A stretch of 64,000 nucleotides of DNA from Streptomyces sp. NBC_00704 (lineage in GTDB: Bacteria > Actinomycetota > Actinomycetes > Streptomycetales > Streptomycetaceae): contig NZ_CP109000.1 of the NCBI RefSeq assembly GCF_036226605.1, positions 4,398,501 through 4,462,500 of the forward strand, given 5' to 3'. The translations under genes and the position numbers were made by a program. How positions within the stretch are numbered: position 1 is the first letter of the stretch; every line of letters starts with the position of its first letter. Below are positions 1 to 7,965 of the stretch, piece after piece. The notes under the pieces were generated by a model. It saw only the letters and a program-made list of their open reading frames with translations. It did no database searches and was not told the DNA's origin.

Positions 1-82
1 GACACGCGGGTGCCGACAGGACCTCCGCAGCCAGGAGGGGCGGGACCTGCGGGGTCCGCGGGGCAAGCAGGGCGGGCCGGCC

Positions 83-1300
83 GTGGTGCGCCGGCTGCGG
101 CTCGCGGCGGCCCGGGTCGACGCGGCCACGCCGCCCAGGCGGGACCGGGCCGTGGACGCGCTGCGCGCCCTGGCGATCGCCGGTGTGGTGCTCGGCCACT
201 GGCTGGTGACGGCGCTCGTGGCCGACGGCGGCGCCCTGCGTGCCGCGAGCCCGCTGGGATCCATGCCCTGGCTGGCGCCGGTGTCGTGGATGTTCCAGAC
301 GCTGGCGGTGTTCTTCATGGTGGGCGGCCACTCGGCGACCAGGAGCCTCGCCTCGGCGCGGGCGCGGGGCGTGCCCTACGGCGCGTGGCTGGCCGCCAGG
401 CTGTACCGCCTGTTCGTCCCGGTGTCGGCGCTGCTGGCGGTGTGGGCGGTGACGGCGGCCGGACTGCTGCTGGGCGGCGCGTCCTTCGTCACCGTGCACA
501 CGGTGGTCAAACTGGCGTTGTCCCCCCTCTGGTTTCTGCTGGTGTTCGCCGTGCTGACGGCCGCGACCCCGTGGCTGGTCCGGCTCAGCCCGCTGTGGCC
601 GCTGACCGTCGTCCTCCATGTGGACCTCGTGCGCTTCGGGCTGGGCGGCCCGTCCTGGCTGAGCTGGGTGAACCTGGCGGCCGGCTGGCTGGTGCCTTAC
701 ACCCTGGGCGCCGCCTGGACCCGGGGCGAGCTGGAGCGCGCCCGCGCGGGATGGGCGCTGTTCCTCGGCGGGGCGGCGGTGGCGGCGGTGCTCGTCGGGT
801 GGGCCGGCTACCCGGCGTCGATGGTGGGCGTGCCGGGCGCGGCGGTGTCCAACCTCGACCCGCCGACGCTGGCGGCCGTCGCCTTCGGCCTCGCCCAGTG
901 CGGGCTGGCCCTGCTGCTGCGCGGGCGTCTGCGCCGGGCGATGGCGCGTCCGGTGCTCTGGGCGGCCGTGGCCGTCCTCAACCTCTCCGCGATGACGGTC
1001 TTCCTGTGGCACCAGACGGCCATGATGGCGACCACCGCGACCGCTCTCTTCGCGGGCCGCCTGCCCGGCCTGCACACCCTTCCCGACGGACTGGGATGGG
1101 TGGCCTGGCGGCTGGTGTGGCTGCCGGTGTTCTTCGCCGCGCTGGGGGTGTGCCGGGCGGCCTTCCACTCCTTCGAGCTGGGGCCGCGTCGGGGGGCGCG
1201 CCGGGGGCCCCGCCAGGGGGCGCGCCGTGGGTCGCGGGTGGTCCGTGTGCACCGCGGGCGTCCCGATCCGGCGGGAGTGAACGAGGCGCGCAATGCCTAG
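83..1300 (+). CDS. Acyltransferase 3 family membrane protein
   Basis: A polytopic protein of about 405 aa. Near residues 18-40 it has the family signature RDRAVDALRALAI...GHW, with the conserved Arg and His expected in acyltransferase 3 (OafA/NolL-type) enzymes, followed by about ten hydrophobic segments. Such proteins O-acylate sugars, lipids or antibiotics at the membrane. The substrate cannot be told from sequence. The last 40 residues are a basic low-complexity tail (RRGARRGP-type repeats). GTG at 83 is the first plausible start, but the frame stays open to the left edge, so the true start may lie outside the window. Its end overlaps the next gene by 8 bp. Confidence 0.8.
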   Translation: MVRRLRLAAARVDAATPPRRDRAVDALRALAIAGVVLGHWLVTALVADGGALRAASPLGSMPWLAPVSWMFQTLAVFFMVGGHSATRSLASARARGVPYGAWLAARLYRLFVPVSALLAVWAVTAAGLLLGGASFVTVHTVVKLALSPLWFLLVFAVLTAATPWLVRLSPLWPLTVVLHVDLVRFGLGGPSWLSWVNLAAGWLVPYTLGAAWTRGELERARAGWALFLGGAAVAAVLVGWAGYPASMVGVPGAAVSNLDPPTLAAVAFGLAQCGLALLLRGRLRRAMARPVLWAAVAVLNLSAMTVFLWHQTAMMATTATALFAGRLPGLHTLPDGLGWVAWRLVWLPVFFAALGVCRAAFHSFELGPRRGARRGPRQGARRGSRVVRVHRGRPDPAGVNEARNA

Positions 1301-2816
1301 GGTTGAGCCCGTGAACGCCGAGGAGAGCAGCAGGTCGCCCGAGCGCGCCGCCCCTGTCCTGGCGGGTTCCCGGCTGCACCGGCTGCACCGGCTGCGTAGG
1401 CTGCGCTGGCTGCGGCTGCCGGTCTACGTGGTGGTGTGCTGGACGGGCCTCGGCATCGCGCTGGCCACCAAGGAGCAGCTGGGCCGCTACGCCCTCGGCA
1501 CGGAACTGGCGGTGCTGGTCGGCTTCACGCAGGGCGCGGCCGTGGTCCTGGCCCTGTGGCGGCCGGTGCCGGCGTGGGCGCTGTCCCTGGCCGGGGTCGT
1601 CGTCGCGGCACTGACCGCCCGGCCGGTCCTGGTGGGTCACCCGCTGCCGGGGCCGCCCTGGCCGTGGGCCGGCGCGGAGATCCTGGCGCAGGCCCTCGTG
1701 CTGCTGTTGCTGGCGCTGCGGGTCCGTCCCCGGGCGTCGTTCTCGCTGCTGGGGGCCACCGCGCTGATGACGTGGCTGGTGGAGGACGTCATCGGCGGAG
1801 CGATGTACACCCCCTCCGGCTTCACGGCGGTCGCGGTGTTCGGGGCGGTCGTCCTCCTCGGCACCGCCTTGCGCGGACTCGGCGAGGCCCGGACGCAGCT
1901 CGTCGAGCAGGAGACGATCACCGCCGAGGAGAGAGCCCGCCGCACCGTCCTGGAGGAACGCAACCGGATCGCGCGCGAGCTGCACGACGTGGTCGCCCAC
2001 CACATGTCGGTGATCTCCATCCAGGCCCAGGTGGCGCCCCACCTGGTGGAGAATCCGTCCGAGGAGCTGAAGGAGAACCTCGCCGGCATCCGACAGAACG
2101 CCCTGGAGGCCCTGGGCGAACTGCGCCGCGTGCTCGGGGTGCTGCGCTCGGAGAACCCGGAGGATCCCTACGGTCTGGGCGCGCCCGGCTCGGGAGCCGC
2201 CCCGGACACCCCCCAGCCCACGCTCGACCGGCTGGACGCCCTGCTGGAGAACACCCGCGCGGCCGGCCTCGACGTGTCCGCCGTCGTCAGGGGCGAGGCG
2301 CCGGCGTACCCGCCGGGCGTGCAGTTGTCGGCGTACCGGATCGTCCAGGAGGCGTTGAGCAACGCGCTGCGGCACGCGCCCGGGTCGCGGGTGCGGGTGA
2401 CGCTCGGCCATCACGACCGGGGTCTGTACCTGGAGATCGCCAACTCCCGCCCGAGTCACCCCGTACGGCCGTCCCCCGGAGCGGGGCACGGTCTGCTCGG
2501 CATGCGCGAGCGGGCGGCCATGCTGGGCGGCCATGTCACCGCGCACCCCACCCTGCACGGCGGTTTCACGGTGTCGGCGTTCCTGCCGAGGGACGGAGTG
2601 ACCCCCGACCCCGACTCCGACCCCGACGACGCCGACGACCCCGGCACCACCCCGGAAGGGCTCGAACTGATCTTCCCGGAGGACGACCCGCACGGTCTGC
2701 CCGCCCTGCCCCTGACGACCGGCGACCCGCACGGCCCGCCCGCCCTGCCCGGCGGCCCATACCCAGCCCATGACGACCCGGGCGGCGGGGAGCACCGGCC
2801 GCGGCCCTCGACGTGA
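1293..2816 (+). CDS. NarL-family sensor histidine kinase (first pair)
   Basis: A 507-aa sensor kinase. Five or six hydrophobic segments (about residues 35-190) are followed by a HisKA_3 dimerisation/phosphoacceptor motif ARELHDVVAHHMSV near residue 230. A HATPase_c domain follows, with the N box ALSNALRHAPG near 355 and the G box GAGHGLLGMRER near 395. The last 75 residues are Asp/Pro-rich low complexity, unlike the paralogous kinase at 3.6 kb. The start overlaps the acyltransferase; GTG at 1311 is an alternative. It pairs with the response regulator 11 bp downstream. The hydrophobic input domain suggests sensing in or at the membrane; the signal is unknown. Confidence 0.88.
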   Translation: MPRVEPVNAEESSRSPERAAPVLAGSRLHRLHRLRRLRWLRLPVYVVVCWTGLGIALATKEQLGRYALGTELAVLVGFTQGAAVVLALWRPVPAWALSLAGVVVAALTARPVLVGHPLPGPPWPWAGAEILAQALVLLLLALRVRPRASFSLLGATALMTWLVEDVIGGAMYTPSGFTAVAVFGAVVLLGTALRGLGEARTQLVEQETITAEERARRTVLEERNRIARELHDVVAHHMSVISIQAQVAPHLVENPSEELKENLAGIRQNALEALGELRRVLGVLRSENPEDPYGLGAPGSGAAPDTPQPTLDRLDALLENTRAAGLDVSAVVRGEAPAYPPGVQLSAYRIVQEALSNALRHAPGSRVRVTLGHHDRGLYLEIANSRPSHPVRPSPGAGHGLLGMRERAAMLGGHVTAHPTLHGGFTVSAFLPRDGVTPDPDSDPDDADDPGTTPEGLELIFPEDDPHGLPALPLTTGDPHGPPALPGGPYPAHDDPGGGEHRPRPST

Positions 2817-2827
2817 GAAGGAGAACG

Positions 2828-3505
2828 ATGACGACCGGCGGCACCATCCGCGTACTGATCGCCGACGACCAGAAGATGGTCCGGCAGGGCTTCACCGTGC
2901 TGTTGAACGCGCACCCGGGCATCGAGGTGATCGGGGAGGCGGTGGACGGCTTCGACGCCGTGGCGAAGGTCGCCGAGCTGACCCCCGACGTGGTCCTGAT
3001 GGACATCCGGATGCCCGACCTCGGGGGCATCGACGCCACGCAGCGCATCACCCTCGACCACCCCCACATCAAGGTGCTCGTGCTGACCACCTTCGACCTC
3101 GACGAGTACGTGTACGAGGCGCTGCGGGCCGGCGCGTCCGGCTTCCTGCTCAAGGACGCCTCCGCGGACCAGCTGGCCGAGGCGGTCCGGGTGGTGGCCG
3201 CCGGGGACGCGCTGCTGGCGCCGGGCATCACCCGCAAGCTGATCGCCGAGTTCTCCCGCCTCGACGGCAAGCCCAAGGCGCCGCTCAAGGAGCGGATCGG
3301 CGCTCTCACCGAGCGCGAGACGGAGGTGCTCGCCCTCATCGCGCAGGGCCTGTCCAACGCGGAGATCGCGCACCACCTCGTCGTCGCCGAGCAGACCGTG
3401 AAGACGCACGTGGGCCGCATCCTGGTGAAACTGGGCCTGCGCGACCGCACCCAGGCCGCGGTGTTCGCCTACGAGTCGGGCCTGGTCAGACCGTCCGGGT
3501 ACTGA
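2828..3505 (+). CDS. NarL/FixJ response regulator (first pair)
   Basis: A 225-aa two-domain regulator. The receiver domain carries the acidic pair near residue 14, the phospho-Asp in LMDIRMPD (about 59), Thr in VLTTFD and Lys in LLKDAS. The C-terminal LuxR-type helix-turn-helix reads LTERETEVLALIAQGLSNAEIA. ATG 2828 is chosen because AAGGAG lies 4-9 bases upstream. A GTG at 2813 overlapping the kinase stop has no ribosome site. It is the cognate partner of the kinase ending at 2816. The protein is very similar to the regulator at 4983, implying duplication of the whole pair. Confidence 0.92.
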   Translation: MTTGGTIRVLIADDQKMVRQGFTVLLNAHPGIEVIGEAVDGFDAVAKVAELTPDVVLMDIRMPDLGGIDATQRITLDHPHIKVLVLTTFDLDEYVYEALRAGASGFLLKDASADQLAEAVRVVAAGDALLAPGITRKLIAEFSRLDGKPKAPLKERIGALTERETEVLALIAQGLSNAEIAHHLVVAEQTVKTHVGRILVKLGLRDRTQAAVFAYESGLVRPSGY

Positions 3506-3618
3506 GCGGCGGCGAGGCCGGCGGCCCCTGGCGGGACCCGTAGTACTTGAGAGGGATCCGTCAGAACCCCTCTCACTGGTGACGACCGCGCCGCCCGGCA
3601 GCGCATACCGTTTTGAAC

Positions 3619-4986
3619 GTGACCGAGACTACGCAGACGCACTCCCTGCACCCGGACGGCCCGGACGGCCCGGGTGACTCTTACGAGCCCATCCGGCCGC
3701 GCAGCCCCGAGTTCCGGGCGGCCGCGGAAGCCCTGCGCGGCCTGCGGCAGGACCTGTTCGACGACGCCTTCGCCTACCGCCCGCTGCCCCGCAAGGAGCC
3801 GGTGGGCCGGTTCCTGCGCAGGCTGAAGGGCCGCAAGCGGGAGTACGCGGCCTGGTCCCGGCACGCGACGGTCGGGGCGGCCGGCGCTCTGGCCATGCTG
3901 ATCGGCTGGGGCGGCCAGGGCAACGTCGTGGGACTGGCGACCGGCCTGCTCGCGCTGATCCCGGTGCTGGTCACTCTGGTGCGACCCGTGGGGGCGTTCT
4001 GGCTGTCGCTCGCCGCGACCACGATCACCGCGGTGATCGGCACGTCGTACAGCTCGTGGCCCTGGCTGCCGAGCAGCTTCACCGCCCACCTGATCGTCCT
4101 GACCGTGGTGGCGATACGCACCCGTCCGCGCACGGCGGCGTGGATGTGGCTGCTGACGGCGGCCTACGGCTTCGTCGCCGAGACCGTCTTCAGCTGGGAC
4201 CACTACTACACGAACATCGCTCCCATGCTGGTGTTCTCCGCGATCCTGCTCCTCGCCGTCACGGTGTGGCACATCCGCCGGCAGGCCCGTGAGGAGGTCA
4301 CCGCCCAGCAGACGGTGACCGCGCACGAGCGTTCGCGGCGCACCCTGCTGGAGGAGCGGACCACGATCGCGCGCGAGCTGCACGACGTCGTCGCGCACCA
4401 CATGTCGGTGGTCGCGATCCAGGCGGAGGCCGCTCCCTACCGGGTGGACAACCCGCCGCCGGAGCTGGAGAAGGCGTTCGTCACGATCCGGGAGAACGCG
4501 GTGGCGGCCCTGACGGAGCTGCGCCGGGTCCTGGGCGTGGTGCGCGCCGAGGACTACGAGGTCCCCGACGCCCCGCAGCCCACGCTCGCCGAACTGGACG
4601 GACTCCTCGCCAACGTGCGGGAGACGGGTCTGCGGGTGGAGAAGACGGTCACCGGAGCGGTGCGCGAGCTGCCTCAGGGCGTGGAGCTGTCGGCGTACCG
4701 GATCGTCCAGGAGGCGCTGAGCAACACCCTGCGCCATGCGCCCGGCGCGAGCGCCCGCGTGGAGATCGGCTATGTGCTGGGCGGCCTGGGGCTGCGCATA
4801 GTGAACGGGGCCCCGCCGAACCCGACGCTGATCAAGCCCTCGCCGGGAGCCGGCCACGGCGTCACGGGGATGCGGGAGCGGGTCACGATGCTGAACGGTG
4901 AGATGACGGCTGAGCCGACGCCGGCCGGCGGCTACGAGGTGACGGTGTTCCTGCCGGTGCCCGCCCAGAACGAGAGTGGAACATGA
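3619..4986 (+). CDS. NarL-family sensor histidine kinase (second pair)
   Basis: A 455-aa sensor kinase. An N-terminal cytoplasmic stretch of about 85 residues precedes five or six membrane segments (about 90-215), then HisKA_3 (ARELHDVVAHHMSVVAI, His near 255) and HATPase_c (ALSNTLRHAPG; GAGHGVTGMRERV). It lacks the acidic C-terminal tail of the first kinase. GTG 3619 and TTG 3613 are both possible starts. No ribosome site is visible, and CATACCGT just upstream resembles a -10, so a leaderless mRNA is likely. Its stop overlaps the next regulator by 4 bp (ATGA), indicating translational coupling. Confidence 0.88.
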   Translation: MTETTQTHSLHPDGPDGPGDSYEPIRPRSPEFRAAAEALRGLRQDLFDDAFAYRPLPRKEPVGRFLRRLKGRKREYAAWSRHATVGAAGALAMLIGWGGQGNVVGLATGLLALIPVLVTLVRPVGAFWLSLAATTITAVIGTSYSSWPWLPSSFTAHLIVLTVVAIRTRPRTAAWMWLLTAAYGFVAETVFSWDHYYTNIAPMLVFSAILLLAVTVWHIRRQAREEVTAQQTVTAHERSRRTLLEERTTIARELHDVVAHHMSVVAIQAEAAPYRVDNPPPELEKAFVTIRENAVAALTELRRVLGVVRAEDYEVPDAPQPTLAELDGLLANVRETGLRVEKTVTGAVRELPQGVELSAYRIVQEALSNTLRHAPGASARVEIGYVLGGLGLRIVNGAPPNPTLIKPSPGAGHGVTGMRERVTMLNGEMTAEPTPAGGYEVTVFLPVPAQNESGT

Positions 4987-5648
4987 CGATCCGAGTGCTG
5001 GTCGCCGACGACCAGATGATGGTGCGCGAGGGCTTCTCGGTGCTGCTGAACGCGATGCCGGACATCGAGGTGGTGGGCGAGGCGGTCAACGGCCGCGAGG
5101 CGGTGGAACGGGTGCGGGAGCTGGCCCCCGACGTGGTCCTGATGGACATCCGCATGCCGGAGCTGAACGGCATCGAGGCGACACGGGAGATCGTGGCGGC
5201 GGACGGCTCGGCGAAGGTCCTGGTGCTGACCACCTTCGACCTGGACGAGTACGTCTACCAGGCGCTGCGCGCGGGGGCCTCGGGCTTCCTGCTGAAGGAC
5301 GCCTCGGCCCGCCAGCTGGCCGACGGGGTGCGGGTGGTGGCGTCGGGGGAAGCCCTGCTGGCCCCGTCCGTCACCAGGCGGCTGATCACGGAGTTCTCGA
5401 AGCTCTCCGACACCCCGAGGCTGTCCGCGACGGCCCAGGCGGCCTACGGAGACCTCACCGAACGGGAGACGGAGGTTCTGGTCCTGATCGCCCAGGGGCT
5501 GTCCAACGCGGAGATAGCCGGGCGGCTGGTGGTGGCGGAGTCGACCATCAAGACCCACGTGAGCAGGATCCTGGTGAAACTGGGCCTGCGCGACCGCACC
5601 CAGGCGGCGGTGTTCGCCTACGAGGCGAGACTGGTCACCCCGGGCTGA
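4983..5648 (+). CDS. NarL/FixJ response regulator (second pair)
   Basis: A 221-aa regulator with a receiver domain (VADDQMMVREGFSVLLN at the N-terminus, phospho-Asp in LMDIRMPE near 54, Lys in LLKDAS) and a LuxR-type HTH (LTERETEVLVLIAQGLSNAEIA). ATG 4983 overlaps the kinase stop by 4 bp. The HTH recognition region is almost identical to that of the regulator at 2828 (AEQTVKTHVGRIL versus AESTIKTHVSRIL). The two pairs may therefore bind similar DNA or cross-talk (inference). Confidence 0.92.
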   Translation: MTIRVLVADDQMMVREGFSVLLNAMPDIEVVGEAVNGREAVERVRELAPDVVLMDIRMPELNGIEATREIVAADGSAKVLVLTTFDLDEYVYQALRAGASGFLLKDASARQLADGVRVVASGEALLAPSVTRRLITEFSKLSDTPRLSATAQAAYGDLTERETEVLVLIAQGLSNAEIAGRLVVAESTIKTHVSRILVKLGLRDRTQAAVFAYEARLVTPG

Positions 5649-5731
5649 CAAGGTCACCCCACGCCGGCAAGGTCGCCCCACGTCGGCAAGGTCGCTCCAC
5701 GCCGACAAGATCACCCCACGCCGGCAAGGTT
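5649..5731 (+). repeat. 19-bp tandem repeat, four copies
   Basis: Four consecutive 19-bp units of the form CAAGGTCACCCCACGCCGG (units at 5649, 5668, 5687 and 5706), plus a partial fifth, begin at the stop codon of the response regulator and run towards the P450 gene. Copies differ at one to three positions each. The function is unknown; 19 is not a multiple of 3, so it is not a coding repeat. Confidence 0.85.
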
Positions 5732-5838
5732 CCCGGATCGCACCCGGTGCCGCCCCAGGTGCCGCACCCGGAACCGATCCCGTTCCGCTTCTCCAGGACC
5801 CCCTGGTCAGCGGGGCGTTCAGGGGTTAGCGTCCGGGG

Positions 5839-7056
5839 ATGGCAGCAGTCGACGACCTCTCCTTCGATCCCTGGGACCCGGCGTTCGTGGCGGACCCGTA
5901 TCCCGCCTATGCCGAGCTGCGGGAGCGGGGGCGGGTGATCTACTTCGAGCCGACGAACCAGTGGCTGGTGCCCCGGCACGCGGACGTCTCGGCGCTGTTG
6001 CGGGACCGTCGGCTGGGGCGGACGTATCAGCACCGGTTCACACACGAGGACTTCGGGCGCACGGCGCCGCCGACCGAGCAGGAACCGTTCCACACGCTGA
6101 ACGACCACGGCATGCTCGACCTGGAACCGCCGGACCACACCCGGATCCGCCGGCTGGTGTCGAAGGCGTTCACCCCGCGCACCGTGGAGGGGCTGAAGCC
6201 GTATGTGCGGCGGCTGGCCGCGGAGCTGGTGGACGGGCTGGTGCGGCAGGGCGGCGGTGATCTGCTGCTCGACGTCGCCGAGCCGCTGCCCGTCGCGGTG
6301 ATCGCGGAGATGCTCGGAATTCCGGAGTCGGACCGGGCGCCGCTGAGGCCCTGGTCGGCGGACATCTGCGGGATGTACGAGCTGAACCCGCCGCAGGAGA
6401 CGGCGGAGAGGGCCGTGCGGGCCTCCGTCGAGTTCTCCGACTACCTGCGGGAGCTGATCGCCGCCCGGCGCAAGGAGCCGGGGGAGGACCTGATGTCGGG
6501 TCTGATCGCCGCGCACGACGAGGGCGACCGGCTGACCGAGCAGGAGCTGATCTCGACGGCCGTGCTGCTGCTGAACGCCGGTCACGAGGCGACCGTCAAC
6601 GCCACGGTGAACGGCTGGTGGACGCTGCTGCGGCACCCGGAGCAGCTGGCGGCGCTGCGGGCGGACCACTCGCTCGTCCCCTCCGCGGTGGAGGAGCTGA
6701 TGCGGTTCGACACCCCGCTCCAGCTGTTCGAGCGGTGGGTGCTGGACGACATCGAGATCGACGGGACGGTCGTGCCGCGGGGGGCCGAGGTCGCGATGCT
6801 CTTCGGTTCGGCGAACCATGATCCCGCGGTCTTCGCCGAGCCCGAGCGGCTCGACCTCGCCCGCGCCGACAACCCGCACATCTCCTTCAGCGCGGGCATC
6901 CACTACTGCATCGGCGCGCCCCTGGCCCGCATCGAGCTGGCGGCCTCCATGACGGCCCTGCTGGAGCGGGCCCCGACGCTGGCTCTGGCGGCGGAGCCGC
7001 GGCGCAAGCCGAACTTCGTGATCCGGGGTCTGGAGGGCCTACCCGTCACCGTCTGA
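5839..7056 (+). CDS. Cytochrome P450 (CYP107-like)
   Basis: A 405-aa soluble bacterial P450. The I-helix motif LLNAGHEATVN is near residues 243-253, the K-helix ExxR (EELMR) near 285, and the heme-binding loop FSAGIHYCIG has the axial Cys near 357. All catalytic landmarks are intact. Position next to purA and the two-component pairs agrees with my recollection of S. coelicolor CYP107U1 (SCO3636), reported to affect sporulation; this assignment is from memory. ATG 5839 follows GTTAGCGT, a -10-like element close enough for a leaderless transcript. No ferredoxin or reductase gene is adjacent; the nearest ferredoxin is at 37.7 kb. Confidence 0.9.
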   Translation: MAAVDDLSFDPWDPAFVADPYPAYAELRERGRVIYFEPTNQWLVPRHADVSALLRDRRLGRTYQHRFTHEDFGRTAPPTEQEPFHTLNDHGMLDLEPPDHTRIRRLVSKAFTPRTVEGLKPYVRRLAAELVDGLVRQGGGDLLLDVAEPLPVAVIAEMLGIPESDRAPLRPWSADICGMYELNPPQETAERAVRASVEFSDYLRELIAARRKEPGEDLMSGLIAAHDEGDRLTEQELISTAVLLLNAGHEATVNATVNGWWTLLRHPEQLAALRADHSLVPSAVEELMRFDTPLQLFERWVLDDIEIDGTVVPRGAEVAMLFGSANHDPAVFAEPERLDLARADNPHISFSAGIHYCIGAPLARIELAASMTALLERAPTLALAAEPRRKPNFVIRGLEGLPVTV

Positions 7057-7152
7057 CCGGCCGGGCGACACTGACCCACGACGCCGGCCCCGCCGGTCCC
7101 GCTCGTCCCAACGGTCTCGCTCGTCCCGCCGGTCTCGCCGCTCCCGCCGGTC

Positions 7153-7425
7153 TCACTTGTCCCGCCGGTCTCGCCGCTCCCGCCGGTCTCGCCGGTCGTG
7201 GAGCAGCCCGGCGATCGCCGCGTGGGCGAGGAGCGGCAGGGCGGCTCCCGCGAGGAACACCGGCGGAAGCTCGGTGAACAGCACGCCGAGATCCATGCCC
7301 TGCTGCTCGAAGCCGTCGCCCAGGTGGATCCGCGTGCGGTCCGAGGAGAGCCACAGGGAGACGGCCGTCAGCGCGCCCGCCGCCGAGACCGCGCACCCAC
7401 CGCACCCCACCGCTCTTCGCGCCAT
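7153..7425 (-). CDS. Small two-TM membrane protein
   Basis: A 90-aa protein starting MARRAVGCGG. Two hydrophobic stretches are visible (CAVSAAGALTAVSLWL near residues 12-27 and LFTELPPVFLAGAALPLLA near 50-68), and the tail is charged and repetitive (DRRDRRERRDRRDK). Third codon positions are almost all G or C, which supports real coding. The frame is open upstream into the repeat array to 7812, so a longer product cannot be excluded, but codon bias is lost there. The 15-bp repeat encoding DRRER continues past the stop codon to about 7090. Function unknown. Confidence 0.55.
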   Translation of the reverse strand: MARRAVGCGGCAVSAAGALTAVSLWLSSDRTRIHLGDGFEQQGMDLGVLFTELPPVFLAGAALPLLAHAAIAGLLHDRRDRRERRDRRDK

Positions 7426-7504
7426 GCACGCACAGACGCCCCAGGCTCCGCCCCGGTTCGCCGACGGCCGGGACCGCGGCCGCCATGACGCGAACCCACC
7501 GCCA

Positions 7505-7744
7505 CAAGCGCCGCACCCACCACGAGCGCTGGCACCCCCACGAGCGCCGCACCCACCGCTCCGAGCGCCGCACCCGCCGCTCCGAGCGCCGCACCCGCCG
7601 CGCCGAGCGCCGCACCCGCCGCTCCGAGCGCCGCACCCACCGCGCCGAGCGCCGCACCCACCACGAGCGCTGGCACCCCCACGAGCGCCGCACCCACCGC
7701 TCCGAGCGCCGCACCCACCGCCCCGAGCGCCGCACCCACCACCA
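7505..7744 (+). repeat. 21-bp tandem array (heptapeptide-coding in several frames)
   Basis: About eleven 21-bp or 18-bp units of the type GAGCGCCGCACCCACCGCTCC fill this interval. A twice-repeated variant containing GAGCGCTGGCACCCCCAC occurs near 7526 and 7669. On the plus strand one frame from ATG 7485 to 7751 reads RRTHRSE heptads with all codons ending in G/C. On the minus strand one frame reads hydrophobic GAVGAAL heptads and another RWVRRSE. I cannot decide whether any is translated. Confidence 0.8.
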
Positions 7745-7960
7745 GCCCTAAGCAGCAGCACGCACCAGCCCAAGCACCAGCGCCACGCGCCAGCCCGAAG
7801 CAGCAGCGCCACTCACCAGGGCCAAGACCAGCACCGTGCACCAGCTCCAAGCACCAGCGCCACGCACCAGCCTCAAGCAGCAGCACCGCGCACCGGCGCC
7901 AAGACCAGCGCCGGGCACCAGCGCCACGCACCAGCCCAAGGAGCAGCGCCCCGCACCAGC
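7745..7960 (+). repeat. Degenerate CACCAGC-rich array
   Basis: Imperfect units resembling CACCAGCGCCACGCACCAGC with AAGCAGCAGC spacers continue from the 21-bp array up to the stop codon of the diacylglycerol-kinase-like gene. No gene is recognised in the gap 7426-7965 apart from the uncertain repeat-encoded frames. Confidence 0.65.
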
Positions 7961-7965
7961 GGCGC

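Noticed and set aside
7485..7751. 88-aa His/Arg-rich plus-strand protein as a firm gene
   Set aside because: It has an ATG and G/C-ending codons, but it is composed entirely of the 21-bp repeat and has no ribosome site. It is kept only as a repeat feature and finding.
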